Source of the DNA: an uncultured Opitutales bacterium
Lineage (GTDB): Bacteria; Verrucomicrobiota; Verrucomicrobiia; Opitutales; Intestinicryptomonadaceae
NCBI GenBank assembly: GCA_944389195.1
Contig: CALXLM010000017.1
Span: 51,239-115,238, forward strand
DNA length: 64,000 nt
Direction: 5' to 3'
This document shows positions 8,933-18,130 of this stretch, piece after piece. Both the position numbers and the translations under genes were made by a program. A model generated the notes under the pieces. That model was not told the origin of the DNA and made no database searches. It saw only the letters and a program-made list of their open reading frames with translations. Positions within the stretch are counted from its first letter, which is position 1; every line of letters begins with the position of its first letter.

Positions 8933-10132
8933 TTAAAGCTCCACTACGGTGAGGTTTTCGTCGGCGGATTGCGTCGCGGATTGTGAGGGCGTGGCGTTCG
9001 GGGCTGACGTCGTCGGCGTTGTACTAGATGATTGTTGCGATGGCGCAGTAGAGGTTTGCGGTGTTGCAGCCGGAACCTGCTGGACGGTCTGCTGCGCAGC
9101 CGCGTCTTTTATTACAGGTATTGCCGGTTCGGGCGCCGTTTTTGGCGTTTCAATGCTTTGTTTTGCCGGAGCCGACTGCTTGGCTTCGGAAGGCTTTTCC
9201 CCCGACGATACGGCGAGCACCTGGCCGACCCTCAATTTGCGTGGATCCTTAATGGAGTTTCTCTCCATCAAAGCCTTGACCGACGTTTTGTATTTTATCG
9301 CTATGCCTCCGAGCGTTTCGCCGCTTTTTACAACGTGTTCAATTTCGCCCTCGGACAGTGCGGGGCGTTTGGCTGCCTTGGATTCTGGAGCTGCTGCCGC
9401 CGCGGAGACTGAACCCCTCTTGGGAACGTTGAGCTTTTGCCCGATTCTGATATTGTGGTTTTTCAGCCCGTTAAGGTCCATAAGGTGCTTTATGGTCGTT
9501 TTATACTTGCGGGACAGCCTTCCGAGAGAGTCTCCTTTCCTTACAATGTATACGGAAATTTCGGACGTTTCTACCGCTGATTCGATTTTCGGGGCAACGG
9601 GCGTTGACGGTACGACAGCCGCGTTCGGATCGGGAGCCGGTATCGATATTTCCTGTCCGATTTGTATTATCGTAGCGCGGTTCATGCCGTTTTGTTTGAG
9701 TAGGGCGTCGAGCGCAACATTGTGTTTTTTTGCGATTTTTGCGAGGGAGTCTCCCTTTTGAACGGTATATGTTGATGCGCCGGGTGTTGGAGCAGGCTTT
9801 ACAGGTGCAGGCGCGTTTTCAACGCTCGCGTCGGGTTTAGTTTGAGGTTCCGGAGCGACAATTTCGTCGGTTTTTGTTCCGGACATGTTCCATACTGGAC
9901 GCGTTGGCGCCGCTCTGAGCGCCGGGCTTCCCTCCGGCGGAATAATTTCTTTTTGGTCTATCGGCTGAACGTCTTCCTCCTTTTGCTGGGGGGCGATTTC
10001 CTCTACGGTAGATTTTGCCTTTGCAGGCTGCGCATTCGAAGGTTCGGAGCTGCATCCGGCCTGAATCAGCATTCCGCCTATCAATGCGGCGTGAAAAGCT
10101 ATTATAGTTGTGATTGCGACTGATTTTTTCAT
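8933..10132 (-). CDS. Lipoprotein with three LysM domains inside the dcw cluster
   Basis: A 399-residue predicted lipoprotein. The N-terminus is a signal peptide with a lipobox IQAGC (Cys27). Three LysM repeats follow at about 121-165, 193-237 and 264-308, each with the (Y/H)xVxxGDSL or GETL start and a final RIGQxLxVP-like strand. Linkers and the C-terminal 90 residues are rich in Ala, Pro, Ser, Thr and Gln. LysM binds GlcNAc-containing glycans, so binding to peptidoglycan is expected; no catalytic domain is visible. Its place between murD and ftsW suggests a division or septal-wall role, which is inference. The gap to murD is 36 bp and to ftsW 15 bp. Confidence 0.9.
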   Translation of the reverse strand: MKKSVAITTIIAFHAALIGGMLIQAGCSSEPSNAQPAKAKSTVEEIAPQQKEEDVQPIDQKEIIPPEGSPALRAAPTRPVWNMSGTKTDEIVAPEPQTKPDASVENAPAPVKPAPTPGASTYTVQKGDSLAKIAKKHNVALDALLKQNGMNRATIIQIGQEISIPAPDPNAAVVPSTPVAPKIESAVETSEISVYIVRKGDSLGRLSRKYKTTIKHLMDLNGLKNHNIRIGQKLNVPKRGSVSAAAAAPESKAAKRPALSEGEIEHVVKSGETLGGIAIKYKTSVKALMERNSIKDPRKLRVGQVLAVSSGEKPSEAKQSAPAKQSIETPKTAPEPAIPVIKDAAAQQTVQQVPAATPQTSTAPSQQSSSTTPTTSAPNATPSQSATQSADENLTVVEL

Positions 10133-10168
10133 AATTCGATACCCCTTATTTTCCCTTTATTTTTACTA

Positions 10169-11458
10169 TTATTTTAAATTCTTCAAACACAAAACTTCGT
10201 TTTCAAAAGATTTTCCCCTTTCAACATATCCGGAAAACATTCCGAAACTCGAAAATGCCGGGCTGAAAAGCACGGCTGAGTTCTTTCCCGCAAGGCTGCA
10301 TGATTTTTCAACGGCCTCTTTCATGGATTTGCAGATGTATGCGCCGCATTTAAGCTTATCTTTGAGGGCGCGCGAGAGTTTATCCGCGCTTTGCCCGATT
10401 AAAACCGCGGCTTTAGCCCGTGCGCGCAATGTTTCTACAAGTTCGCTTAAATCGCAGTTTTTGTCTTTTCCTCCGCCTATCCAAATCAAATCCGGCTCGT
10501 TGCCGAGCTCGTTCAGGGCGGCCACGGCCGCGTGGACGTTCGTGGCTTTGGAGTCGTTGAAAAACCTTATCCCGCCTCGCGTTATCGGTGTGGAAAACCT
10601 GTGAGCCGGCAATGAGAACGTTTCGGCGGCCCGCCAAAAAACCTCTTCCCGTATGCCTTCGGACTTTCCGAATTCAACCGCCATGGCGAAATTCTTCGAT
10701 TGAATGGAATTATCGAAGGGGGGAGGTGCTGGGTGGCGTTTCGAATTATCGACCACCCCCGCGTATTTGGGGAAAGACCTGCCGTATTTTTCGGCTTCCG
10801 CATAAGCGTCGCTTCCGACCACGATTGTTCCGGAGGTTGTCGATTCCACAAGGTTGAATTTAGACAGGAAATATTCGCCGATATCCGCATGCCAGTCGAG
10901 ATGGTCGGGGGCGAAATTCGTCCAAAGCAGTGCGGACGGACGCAGAAATTTAAGGCGCGCAGTCTGAAAACTGCTAAGTTCGCATACGGCTATTTTATTT
11001 TCGTCGCCGCCGAATTCCGGGCATAGAGACCCAAGTGGGCGGCCTATGTTGCCGGCGGCGACTGCGTCCATGCCCGCGAATTTCATGGCATGCGTCAGAA
11101 ACGACGTCAAGGTGGTTTTACCGTTAGTGCCTGTCACGGCAATTATTTTTCCCCTCCATGCCAGGTACGATAGGTCAGGTTCGCATACGGCTTCGGCTCC
11201 GGCGTTTTCGGCGGTTTTTATCCATCTGTGGTCCGGTCGGAAAGCTGGAGAGTAAACTACAAGTGAATGTCGGGAAGCGTCGGCTTCTGTGAATTCGCGC
11301 GTCGGCAAATCGGCTTTTCCGCTGTGCGAATCCTCTGAGTAGAATTCCGATTTTATTCCGAGAAAGTCGAGCAGCGATTTTACGGCCATGCCGCTGACGC
11401 CCGTACCGAATATGGCTACGGGTTTTCCCGCCGACAACTGTTCAATGCTCTCTGACAT
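10169..11458 (-). CDS. murD: UDP-N-acetylmuramoyl-L-alanine--D-glutamate ligase
   Basis: Adds D-Glu to the precursor. The 429 residues show a Rossmann-like N-terminus (FGTGVSGMAVKSLL), the ATP P-loop VTGTNGKTTLTS, the FAPDHLDWHADIGEYF segment and the C-terminal domain motif FFNDSKATNVHAA with the family's DSKATN signature. Length is normal. One base separates it from mraY upstream; the LysM lipoprotein gene follows. Confidence 0.95.
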   Translation of the reverse strand: MSESIEQLSAGKPVAIFGTGVSGMAVKSLLDFLGIKSEFYSEDSHSGKADLPTREFTEADASRHSLVVYSPAFRPDHRWIKTAENAGAEAVCEPDLSYLAWRGKIIAVTGTNGKTTLTSFLTHAMKFAGMDAVAAGNIGRPLGSLCPEFGGDENKIAVCELSSFQTARLKFLRPSALLWTNFAPDHLDWHADIGEYFLSKFNLVESTTSGTIVVGSDAYAEAEKYGRSFPKYAGVVDNSKRHPAPPPFDNSIQSKNFAMAVEFGKSEGIREEVFWRAAETFSLPAHRFSTPITRGGIRFFNDSKATNVHAAVAALNELGNEPDLIWIGGGKDKNCDLSELVETLRARAKAAVLIGQSADKLSRALKDKLKCGAYICKSMKEAVEKSCSLAGKNSAVLFSPAFSSFGMFSGYVERGKSFENEVLCLKNLK

Positions 11459-11459
11459 T

Positions 11460-12560
11460 TTATCTTATTTTCAATGTCGCCAGCCCAGCGAGCGCGAATA
11501 TCAGGGATATTATCCAGAATCTTATAACGACTTTCGTTTCGGCCCAACCCTTCAGTTCGAAATGGTGGTGGATAGGGGCCATTCTGAAAATTCTTTTTTT
11601 CGTGGCTTTGTACGACCCTACCTGAAGAATTACCGATACGGCCTCCATTACGAAAACGCCCCCGACAATCACGAGCGTGACGGGTTGTTGGGTCATGAAG
11701 GCTATCGCCCCTATAAGCCCGCCGAGCGCGAGCGAGCCTGTGTCGCCCATAAACACTTCGGCCGGGTGGGCGTTGTACCAAAGAAAGGCAAGCGACGCCC
11801 CGAGAATCGCGCAACATAGTACCGTCAATTCCCCGCTGTCGGGAATGTATCTCAGGAATAGGTATTCCGCAGTTATCGAGTTTCCTGCAACGTAGCTAAA
11901 TATCGCGTAGGCGAGTGCTACCGACACCGTGCAGCCTATCGCCAAACCGTCCACTCCGTCGGTCAGATTCAGGGCGTTGCTCGACCCCCCAATTACGAAA
12001 AAAACAAAAACGAACGCGAACCAAAACGGCATCGAGGCGATTAGCGGATATTTTATAAACGGTATCCACAGCTCGCGCATGATTATTCCGTAATCTTTTG
12101 AAAAGTACAGAATTGAAATAGCCGCAAGTGATACGCAAATTTGTACTGCCAGTTTCACTTTTCCCGGGACGCCCTTGCTGTTTTTTTTGGCGATTTTCAA
12201 ATAGTCGTCGGCAAATCCGAGGGCGGTGAGCGCCGTATAAACGAACAGTGCGTTAAATACGAGCAGGTTTGGCTTCGCCAACAGAAGGGAAGCCACCATG
12301 ACACTGGCATAGATGATGATGCCGCCCATTGCGGGCGTTCCCTTTTTGCCACTGTGCAGCTCCGCGAGCTTGCCAACTTCGTCCTTTGTCCTGAAGGTTT
12401 GTCCGAATTTGATTTTTCTCAATATCTCTATCGCGTACGGGGCCGACAATATGCCGATAAAAAACGAGATGGCCAGCGCGCATCCGCATCTGAACGAAAG
12501 GTACTTGAATAGCCTCAACGGGCCGAAAACATCCTCAAAACTTGCGATTTCAAACAGCAT
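11460..12560 (-). CDS. mraY: Phospho-N-acetylmuramoyl-pentapeptide transferase
   Basis: Integral membrane enzyme that joins phospho-MurNAc-pentapeptide to undecaprenyl phosphate, giving lipid I. The 366-residue product has about ten membrane segments and the family motifs: an Asp-containing GFADDYLKIAKKN, NLTDGVDGLAIG, FMGDTGSLALGG, and the histidine cluster PIHHHFELKGW near the C-terminus. It overlaps murF by one base and precedes murD by one base. Confidence 0.96.
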   Translation of the reverse strand: MLFEIASFEDVFGPLRLFKYLSFRCGCALAISFFIGILSAPYAIEILRKIKFGQTFRTKDEVGKLAELHSGKKGTPAMGGIIIYASVMVASLLLAKPNLLVFNALFVYTALTALGFADDYLKIAKKNSKGVPGKVKLAVQICVSLAAISILYFSKDYGIIMRELWIPFIKYPLIASMPFWFAFVFVFFVIGGSSNALNLTDGVDGLAIGCTVSVALAYAIFSYVAGNSITAEYLFLRYIPDSGELTVLCCAILGASLAFLWYNAHPAEVFMGDTGSLALGGLIGAIAFMTQQPVTLVIVGGVFVMEAVSVILQVGSYKATKKRIFRMAPIHHHFELKGWAETKVVIRFWIISLIFALAGLATLKIR

Positions 12561-14143
12561 TATATTTTCTCTCTTTCGTCTTCATCGTCGTCGTTTCTCA
12601 AAGACTCTCCTTCGAATTCGCTGTCGTCCTCAAAGTCGTCTTCGCATTCGCTCTCTTCGCTTGCGGTTTCAGCCTCGCCGGTTTCAATGTCGCCGTCGCT
12701 GTTTTCCTCGGGCGAAGATTCTTCTCCTTCGCTTTGCCATTTTCCCGAGTCTTCCGCCAGTTTTTCGGCGACTTCGTCGGGAAGGGATTTCTCGAGTGAG
12801 CATATTCTGCTTCCCTTTACAAATACGAATCCAGAACATTCTCCGACTTTTTGTTTTGCCTCTTCAGCTGTATCGAATATGAAAATATTTTTTTCGTCCC
12901 AGCCGTTTTCCAGCAGGCCTGATTTGTACGCTTCGGCAAACGCCCCAACAAGAATTGCGGTATCGTCCGCGCGCGGTTCGAGGTGCAGGCCGACATCGCG
13001 GTGGTATGGATGGGCCGAAAGGCCGAGTTCTGCCATTGTCCCCAATACGTAGGAGCGCTTTCCAAATTCGCCAGCCATTTTAGAAAAACGCCCGAGAGAG
13101 TCCCGCATAGAGGCGGGGGAGGCGTTGTAGCAGTCTATATAATATTTGCACGATTCCGTTTCAACGGTGTTTCCCCGCATCGGAAGAGGGGAGAGCTCCT
13201 CCAGCTTCCGGGCTATGTATTCTTCGCGCCCTCCGAGCATCAACGCGGCCGCTATTGCAAGCAGAGCGTTCTCGGTCATGCCCCTGGACATCGCCGGCAT
13301 TTCGAAATAATATTCGTTTCCCCCTTCTATGCACATGTCTATTGCTGTGTTGCCGTCATCGTTTTCGGACGTCGCATAGCGGAAAATAAGATCGGCCTTG
13401 AAGTCGGGAGCTTCGACAGGAGCAAGAACGGCCTTTTTGCATTTAAGCTCGTCAAACGCCTTCCAGCTTAGCAGATTGTGGTGGATTAGGCACCAGCCTC
13501 CCTCGGCTACGTTTTCGGCAAGAACCGCCTTTTCTTTAGCGATATTGCTAACCTGTTCGAATCTCTCGAGATGCGACGGTCCTACATTCGTTATCACAGC
13601 TATGTCCGGCTCTATCATTGATGCGAGCTCGAACATTTGCCCTGGCGCTCCCACGCCTGCCTCAATGACGGCGGCTTGGTTCTGGCGCAAATCCATTCTT
13701 GTCAACGTGAGGGGTACGCCTATTTCGTTGTTGAAGTTCTTTTGCGTCACGAGGGGGGTTTTCCATGCCGCAAGGCGGGCTATCATTTCCTTTGTGGAAG
13801 TTTTTCCGCACGAACCCGTGATGCCGACTACCGGGTTTTCGAAACGGAGCCTGTGCATCTTTGCTATTCTTTGAAACGCCTTGAGCGAGTTTTCGACGAT
13901 GAGTGTCGGAATGTTTATGTCGAGCTCCCGTTCCGCTATGACGGCTGTGGCGCCGTTGGCGGCGGCGTCCGCGGCAAAGTCGTGCCCGTCGCGCTCGGCC
14001 TTTATCGCCACAAATGCGAAATCTTTTTCCATATTACGGCTGTCATTGCTGAATCCGCGTATTTCCGGCTTGCGTTCAGGATCAATATTGATCCATCTTC
14101 CGCCAGTCCACAATTGTAGGTCGTCTACTTTAAAAAACGGCAT
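12560..14143 (-). CDS. murF: UDP-MurNAc-tripeptide--D-Ala-D-Ala ligase with an acidic C-terminal tail
   Basis: Adds D-Ala-D-Ala to the UDP-MurNAc-tripeptide. Motifs include NDSRNMEKDFAFVAIK near the N-terminus, the P-loop ITGSCGKTSTKE, NFNNEIGVPLTLTRMD and the C-terminal DCYNASPASMRDSL. Usual MurF proteins are about 450-470 residues; this one has 527. The extra 60 or so residues at the C-terminus are almost all Glu, Asp, Ser and Gly and look disordered. The frame is continuous and runs to the mraY start, so this is not an annotation slip. Confidence 0.93.
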   Translation of the reverse strand: MPFFKVDDLQLWTGGRWINIDPERKPEIRGFSNDSRNMEKDFAFVAIKAERDGHDFAADAAANGATAVIAERELDINIPTLIVENSLKAFQRIAKMHRLRFENPVVGITGSCGKTSTKEMIARLAAWKTPLVTQKNFNNEIGVPLTLTRMDLRQNQAAVIEAGVGAPGQMFELASMIEPDIAVITNVGPSHLERFEQVSNIAKEKAVLAENVAEGGWCLIHHNLLSWKAFDELKCKKAVLAPVEAPDFKADLIFRYATSENDDGNTAIDMCIEGGNEYYFEMPAMSRGMTENALLAIAAALMLGGREEYIARKLEELSPLPMRGNTVETESCKYYIDCYNASPASMRDSLGRFSKMAGEFGKRSYVLGTMAELGLSAHPYHRDVGLHLEPRADDTAILVGAFAEAYKSGLLENGWDEKNIFIFDTAEEAKQKVGECSGFVFVKGSRICSLEKSLPDEVAEKLAEDSGKWQSEGEESSPEENSDGDIETGEAETASEESECEDDFEDDSEFEGESLRNDDDEDEREKI

Positions 14144-14162
14144 GGCTGTTTTGTTGTTCGGT

Positions 14163-15740
14163 TTATAAGAGTCCCTTCAAGGCAAGCAATTCTTCCGCGA
14201 CGCGCTTGTCGTCGAATGGAATTATGGTGTCTCCAAGTTCCTGAAAAGTTTCGTGCCCCTTTCCGGCTATCAGTATGCAGTCGCCGTCGCCGGCTGCGTC
14301 TATCGCCAGATTTATGGCGCGCCTTCTGTCTTCCACAAAGGCTATTTTGGAGGGATCTGAAACCCCCGCCTTCATGTCGGCAAAGATTGAATTTATGTCT
14401 TCGCCGCGCGGATTGTCTGAAGTTGCCCATGCTATGTCGGCGTATTCCTGCACGACCTTCGTCATTTTAGGGCGTTTTGTTTTGTCGCGCCTGCCTCCGC
14501 ATCCAAATACTACGAGCAGTTTTCCTCTCACTATCTTTCTCAGCATGGAAAGGCCGTTTTTCAGAGCGTCGTCGGTATGGGCGTAGTCCACGAATATGTC
14601 GAATTTTGCCGGGCTTTGCACTTTCTGCATTCTTCCGGGTACCCCGCGGAAAGCTCCGAGAATTTTTGCGGCTTCGGCGACGTCCCTCCCGGACGCGTAA
14701 ACCATCGCCAGCGCAGCGAGCGCATTTGAAACGTTGTAATGCCCCGGCATGCCTATCGACACGCTTGTTTCTCCGCCGGGCCAGACGAGTTTAAATTCCG
14801 ACTTTTGCGGGAACATCTTCACGTTTTCCGCACGGACGTCGGCGCTTTTCGAATCGACCGCAAACGAAACGAGCCTCGTTTCAGGAGACAGCCTTTCCGC
14901 TATTTTGCGCCCGTGCGGGTCGTCGAAATTTAAGACGGCGGTTTTCGGTACCTTTCCGGTTGCGCCGGTAAACAGCGAGGCCTTCACCTCGAAATATGAG
15001 TCCATCGTCTTGTGGTAGTCGAGGTGGTCCTGGGTGAGGTTTAAAAAGCATGCGCAATCGACGGAAATTCCCTTGACGCGTTTTTGTTCGATGGCGTGCG
15101 AACTGAACTCCATCGCGACGGCCGAGCATCCGGCATAGCGCATCTGGCCGAGCATGGCGTGGAGTTCCAACGCTTCGGGTGTTGTCCTTCCGGCGGGAAG
15201 GCACCTCCCGCCGAGATCGTAGTGAATCGTGCCTATTAACCCGCACTTGCTCCCAGATTTGTTGAGCATCTCCTGAAGCATCCATGTGACGCTCGTCTTT
15301 CCGTTTGTACCCGTCACGGCGAACGTTTCGAGGGAATCGTCGGCGTTTCCGTAAAAACTTTTTGCCCCCGCCGCAGTCGCTTCCGCGATGTCGGCGACTT
15401 GTATCCATGCGGCCGGAAACACTTTCGGAGCAGGTTTTTCCGACACAATCGCCACGGCCCCCCTGTGGGCGGCGTCGTCAACATACATGTTTCCGTCGGT
15501 ATGCAGCCCTTTTACCGCAAAAAACACAGTGTTTGGGGCGACACGCCTGCTGTCTGCTATCAGCATTTTAATTTCGGCGTTTTTATCGCCGGTAATTTTT
15601 AGCGCTCCCACTGCTTTTGCCAGATCCGCCGCCGTGTATGTCGAAGGCCCCCCGTCCTGCTGGGCAAACGAAAGCCAGGCGAACCTGCTTTTTGCGCCAC
15701 ACAGAGCTATGAGGCTGTCCAAATTAGAAAATCCTATCAT
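14163..15740 (-). CDS. murE: UDP-MurNAc-L-Ala-D-Glu--meso-diaminopimelate ligase
   Basis: Adds the third residue of the stem peptide. The 525-residue product has the N-terminal uridine-binding region (ADSRRVAPNTVFFAVKG), P-loop VTGTNGKTSVTWML, the TTPEALELH segment, DYAHTDDAL and the substrate-specifying motif DNPRGED. DNPR is the form found in enzymes that use meso-diaminopimelate rather than lysine, so the wall should be of the meso-DAP type. An N-terminal segment of about 25 residues before the usual domain start (MIGFSNLDSLIALCGAK) is somewhat long. Confidence 0.94.
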   Translation of the reverse strand: MIGFSNLDSLIALCGAKSRFAWLSFAQQDGGPSTYTAADLAKAVGALKITGDKNAEIKMLIADSRRVAPNTVFFAVKGLHTDGNMYVDDAAHRGAVAIVSEKPAPKVFPAAWIQVADIAEATAAGAKSFYGNADDSLETFAVTGTNGKTSVTWMLQEMLNKSGSKCGLIGTIHYDLGGRCLPAGRTTPEALELHAMLGQMRYAGCSAVAMEFSSHAIEQKRVKGISVDCACFLNLTQDHLDYHKTMDSYFEVKASLFTGATGKVPKTAVLNFDDPHGRKIAERLSPETRLVSFAVDSKSADVRAENVKMFPQKSEFKLVWPGGETSVSIGMPGHYNVSNALAALAMVYASGRDVAEAAKILGAFRGVPGRMQKVQSPAKFDIFVDYAHTDDALKNGLSMLRKIVRGKLLVVFGCGGRRDKTKRPKMTKVVQEYADIAWATSDNPRGEDINSIFADMKAGVSDPSKIAFVEDRRRAINLAIDAAGDGDCILIAGKGHETFQELGDTIIPFDDKRVAEELLALKGLL

Positions 15741-15746
15741 AAAAAA

Positions 15747-17756
15747 TCATCTCCACGCCACCATCTTTTCGTAATCGTCGTCCGACTGTATTCCGAGATA
15801 GTTGGCCGCCTGTTCGGCTATGTTTTTAAAAGAGGGTGCCGCAACCAAGCCTCCGTATCCTACGCCCTTCATTTTTGGAGAATCTACGACCACCGTGATG
15901 ACGAGCCTCGGGCGCTGCGCCGGAAAGAATCCGGTAAACGATGCTACGTGGTCGCGGTTGCTGTATGAACCGTTTATTATCTTTTGCGAAGTTCCCGTCT
16001 TTCCCGCTACTTTGAATCCTTCGATGGCGGCGCGCCTCGCCGTCCCCGTGTCGCTGACAACTTCGGAGAGCATTTCGCTCATAAGAGTGGCGATTTTTGG
16101 GCTTATGACGCGCCGCATAGCTTTGGGCGGATAACTTATTACGGTTTCTCCCCGCTTGCCGAATACCCTGCGCACGAGCTGCGGCTGCATGTATATGCCT
16201 TGGTTTGCAATTACGCTCATTGCGCAGTGCACCTGAAGGGGGGTGGCTGCCACGGCGTGTCCCATCGGCAGCCTCGTAATAGTCAATCCGTCCCAGTCTT
16301 TCACTTTGTGGAGGGTTCCCCCTATTTCTCCTATAAGGCCGATGTTGGTTTTTTCGCCAAATCCGTACTGGTGGGCGTATTCGTACAATTTCTTTTCACC
16401 AAGAAGTATTCCGAGATGCGCGGAGCCCTTGTTGGAGCTTTTTTTAGTTATTTCGCGCACGGACAAGTTTTCCATTTTATGCGCCTCTTTCGGCAGGCGC
16501 AGAATGCGTCCCTTGTAGGTGACCGTTGGGGCGTTGCAGTCGAACACGTCGTCGGGGCCCACAAGAGATTCGTTTAGCGCGCCTGATACGGGCACGATTT
16601 TGAATGTGGAGCCGGGCTCGTATTGGTCGCATATGGCGCGGTTGCGAAGGGCGTCCTGGTCGTATTTGTTGTATTCGTTGGGATCGAAATTGGGATAGCT
16701 CGCCATTCCGAGAATGTATCCGGTTGACGGTTCACTTATAATTACGGTGGCACTCTTAGGATTGAAAGTTTCGACGATATTCCTGATTTCACGGCATGCC
16801 ATCTCCTGTATTATCGAATCGAGACTAAGCTCCACGTTTAGGCCGTCAACGGGCGATACGTCGCGGGAACGGAAGTGTGCAAGCTCCTCTCTGTGGCCGT
16901 CGCGCTCCGTTTCTATCCAGCCGTCCTGTCCGTGCAAATAGTAGTCGAACTGCTTTTCGATTCCCATTTCCGCACTGAATTCTTTGTTTACAAATCCGAC
17001 GACATGCGACATCAAGGCCCCAGACGGGTATACACGTATATATTTCCTGTCTCCGCGGATTCCGGGTATTTTTAGATTCTTGATTTGCGAATACGTCGGA
17101 TCGTCGAGGTTTTCGGCGATTTTTTTCCACCTCGGCGAAAACGAAACGAAATTTTTTTCTATGTTGCTTTGTGGAACGCCGAGAATCCTAGATAGTTCGC
17201 GGAAGACTTTTCCTTTCCTTTTGACCTGTTCGACGCGCCTTTCGACGGTAAGTTCGGTTTTCGGCTCGGTTAGGCATTTGCGTATCAGCTCCTCGTATGT
17301 CATGTTGAGGTTTATGCCTATTATTTTCAGCCTTTCCGACTGCTGCTCGGTAAGGCGGCCCTTTACCTCAGCAATTTTTTCGGCGTCCTGATAGGGCGTG
17401 CATATGGAGAGCAGCTCGCCGTATTCCATTTTTAATATTTCGGAAAGCTTGCGGAGCTTTTCAAGGCCTTCGGCGTCGAGCTGCGTCCTTTCGGGATCGA
17501 CCCCGAGCGTTATTACTGGGCGGCTTGTTGCCAAAAGGTTGTTTTTTGCGTCCACAATGTTTCCGCGCCTCGCGGGAATCTTGTCGAAAAGTTTGCGCGC
17601 TTTATCGACTGCCTCTATGCTGCGGTCGCTTCTTTCGATATGGAGATAATAAAGCCGGGCGAATACGGCGCAAAAAACGCACAACAGGCCGGCCGCGACG
17701 GCGGCCAGCCTCCATTTGTAAATGAATATGGAAGTCTGCGGTCTTTTGCGCGTCAT
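15747..17756 (-). CDS. ftsI: Peptidoglycan transpeptidase FtsI (class B PBP)
   Basis: Septal D,D-transpeptidase. The 669-residue product has one N-terminal membrane segment (about 15-37), a dimerisation/pedestal region, and a transpeptidase domain with the active-site STFK (Ser383), SSN (440-442) and KTGT (586-589). No PASTA domain is present. The pedestal region is long and contains three similar helical elements near 101-119, 142-161 and 185-203, each of the form (L/F)xxLxxILxxxxxxL/I; most class B PBPs carry one such element. It overlaps the ftsL-like gene by 4 bp. Confidence 0.93.
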   Translation of the reverse strand: MTRKRPQTSIFIYKWRLAAVAAGLLCVFCAVFARLYYLHIERSDRSIEAVDKARKLFDKIPARRGNIVDAKNNLLATSRPVITLGVDPERTQLDAEGLEKLRKLSEILKMEYGELLSICTPYQDAEKIAEVKGRLTEQQSERLKIIGINLNMTYEELIRKCLTEPKTELTVERRVEQVKRKGKVFRELSRILGVPQSNIEKNFVSFSPRWKKIAENLDDPTYSQIKNLKIPGIRGDRKYIRVYPSGALMSHVVGFVNKEFSAEMGIEKQFDYYLHGQDGWIETERDGHREELAHFRSRDVSPVDGLNVELSLDSIIQEMACREIRNIVETFNPKSATVIISEPSTGYILGMASYPNFDPNEYNKYDQDALRNRAICDQYEPGSTFKIVPVSGALNESLVGPDDVFDCNAPTVTYKGRILRLPKEAHKMENLSVREITKKSSNKGSAHLGILLGEKKLYEYAHQYGFGEKTNIGLIGEIGGTLHKVKDWDGLTITRLPMGHAVAATPLQVHCAMSVIANQGIYMQPQLVRRVFGKRGETVISYPPKAMRRVISPKIATLMSEMLSEVVSDTGTARRAAIEGFKVAGKTGTSQKIINGSYSNRDHVASFTGFFPAQRPRLVITVVVDSPKMKGVGYGGLVAAPSFKNIAEQAANYLGIQSDDDYEKMVAWR

Positions 17757-18127
17757 TGCCGTGCCATGCCTTTCCTATCGGGGGTCTTAAACGACACCAG
17801 CCCTTTTTGCCTTCCGCCGAAGTCGATTCTTCCGCCGTCGTAATTCTCGTATGCCCATATTACGGCCGTCATTTGCGGGCGAACCAGCCTCGTGCTCGCC
17901 CTGCGGGTTAGAAACGCGGGATTTTCCTGCTCGGCGATTTTTACTGAGAGCTCCTCGTTGTCGCGGCGTAGCTGTTTGATTTTCCTCTCGTGAGAGGCTA
18001 TTCTGCGGGAGATATCCCTCTTTTCCTGGCGCTCTACGGACACGGCAAAAAATCCGCCGCACGTGACGCACAGCAGAAGACCGACAAGTGCGGCGACTAT
18101 CGAAAGATTTTTGATTTTTAAGTTCAT
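17753..18127 (-). CDS. ftsL: FtsL-like small bitopic division protein
   Basis: A 124-residue protein with a short basic N-terminus, one membrane segment (about 8-28) and a heptad-patterned region (about 32-68, RQEKRDISRRIASHERKIKQ onward) that should form a coiled coil. This is the layout of FtsL, which pairs with FtsB and FtsQ in the periplasm. Sequence similarity in the family is too low to be decisive; the call rests on layout and on position between rsmH and ftsI. The C-terminal third lacks a pattern I recognise. Confidence 0.75.
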   Translation of the reverse strand: MNLKIKNLSIVAALVGLLLCVTCGGFFAVSVERQEKRDISRRIASHERKIKQLRRDNEELSVKIAEQENPAFLTRRASTRLVRPQMTAVIWAYENYDGGRIDFGGRQKGLVSFKTPDRKGMARQ

Positions 18128-18130
18128 TTG

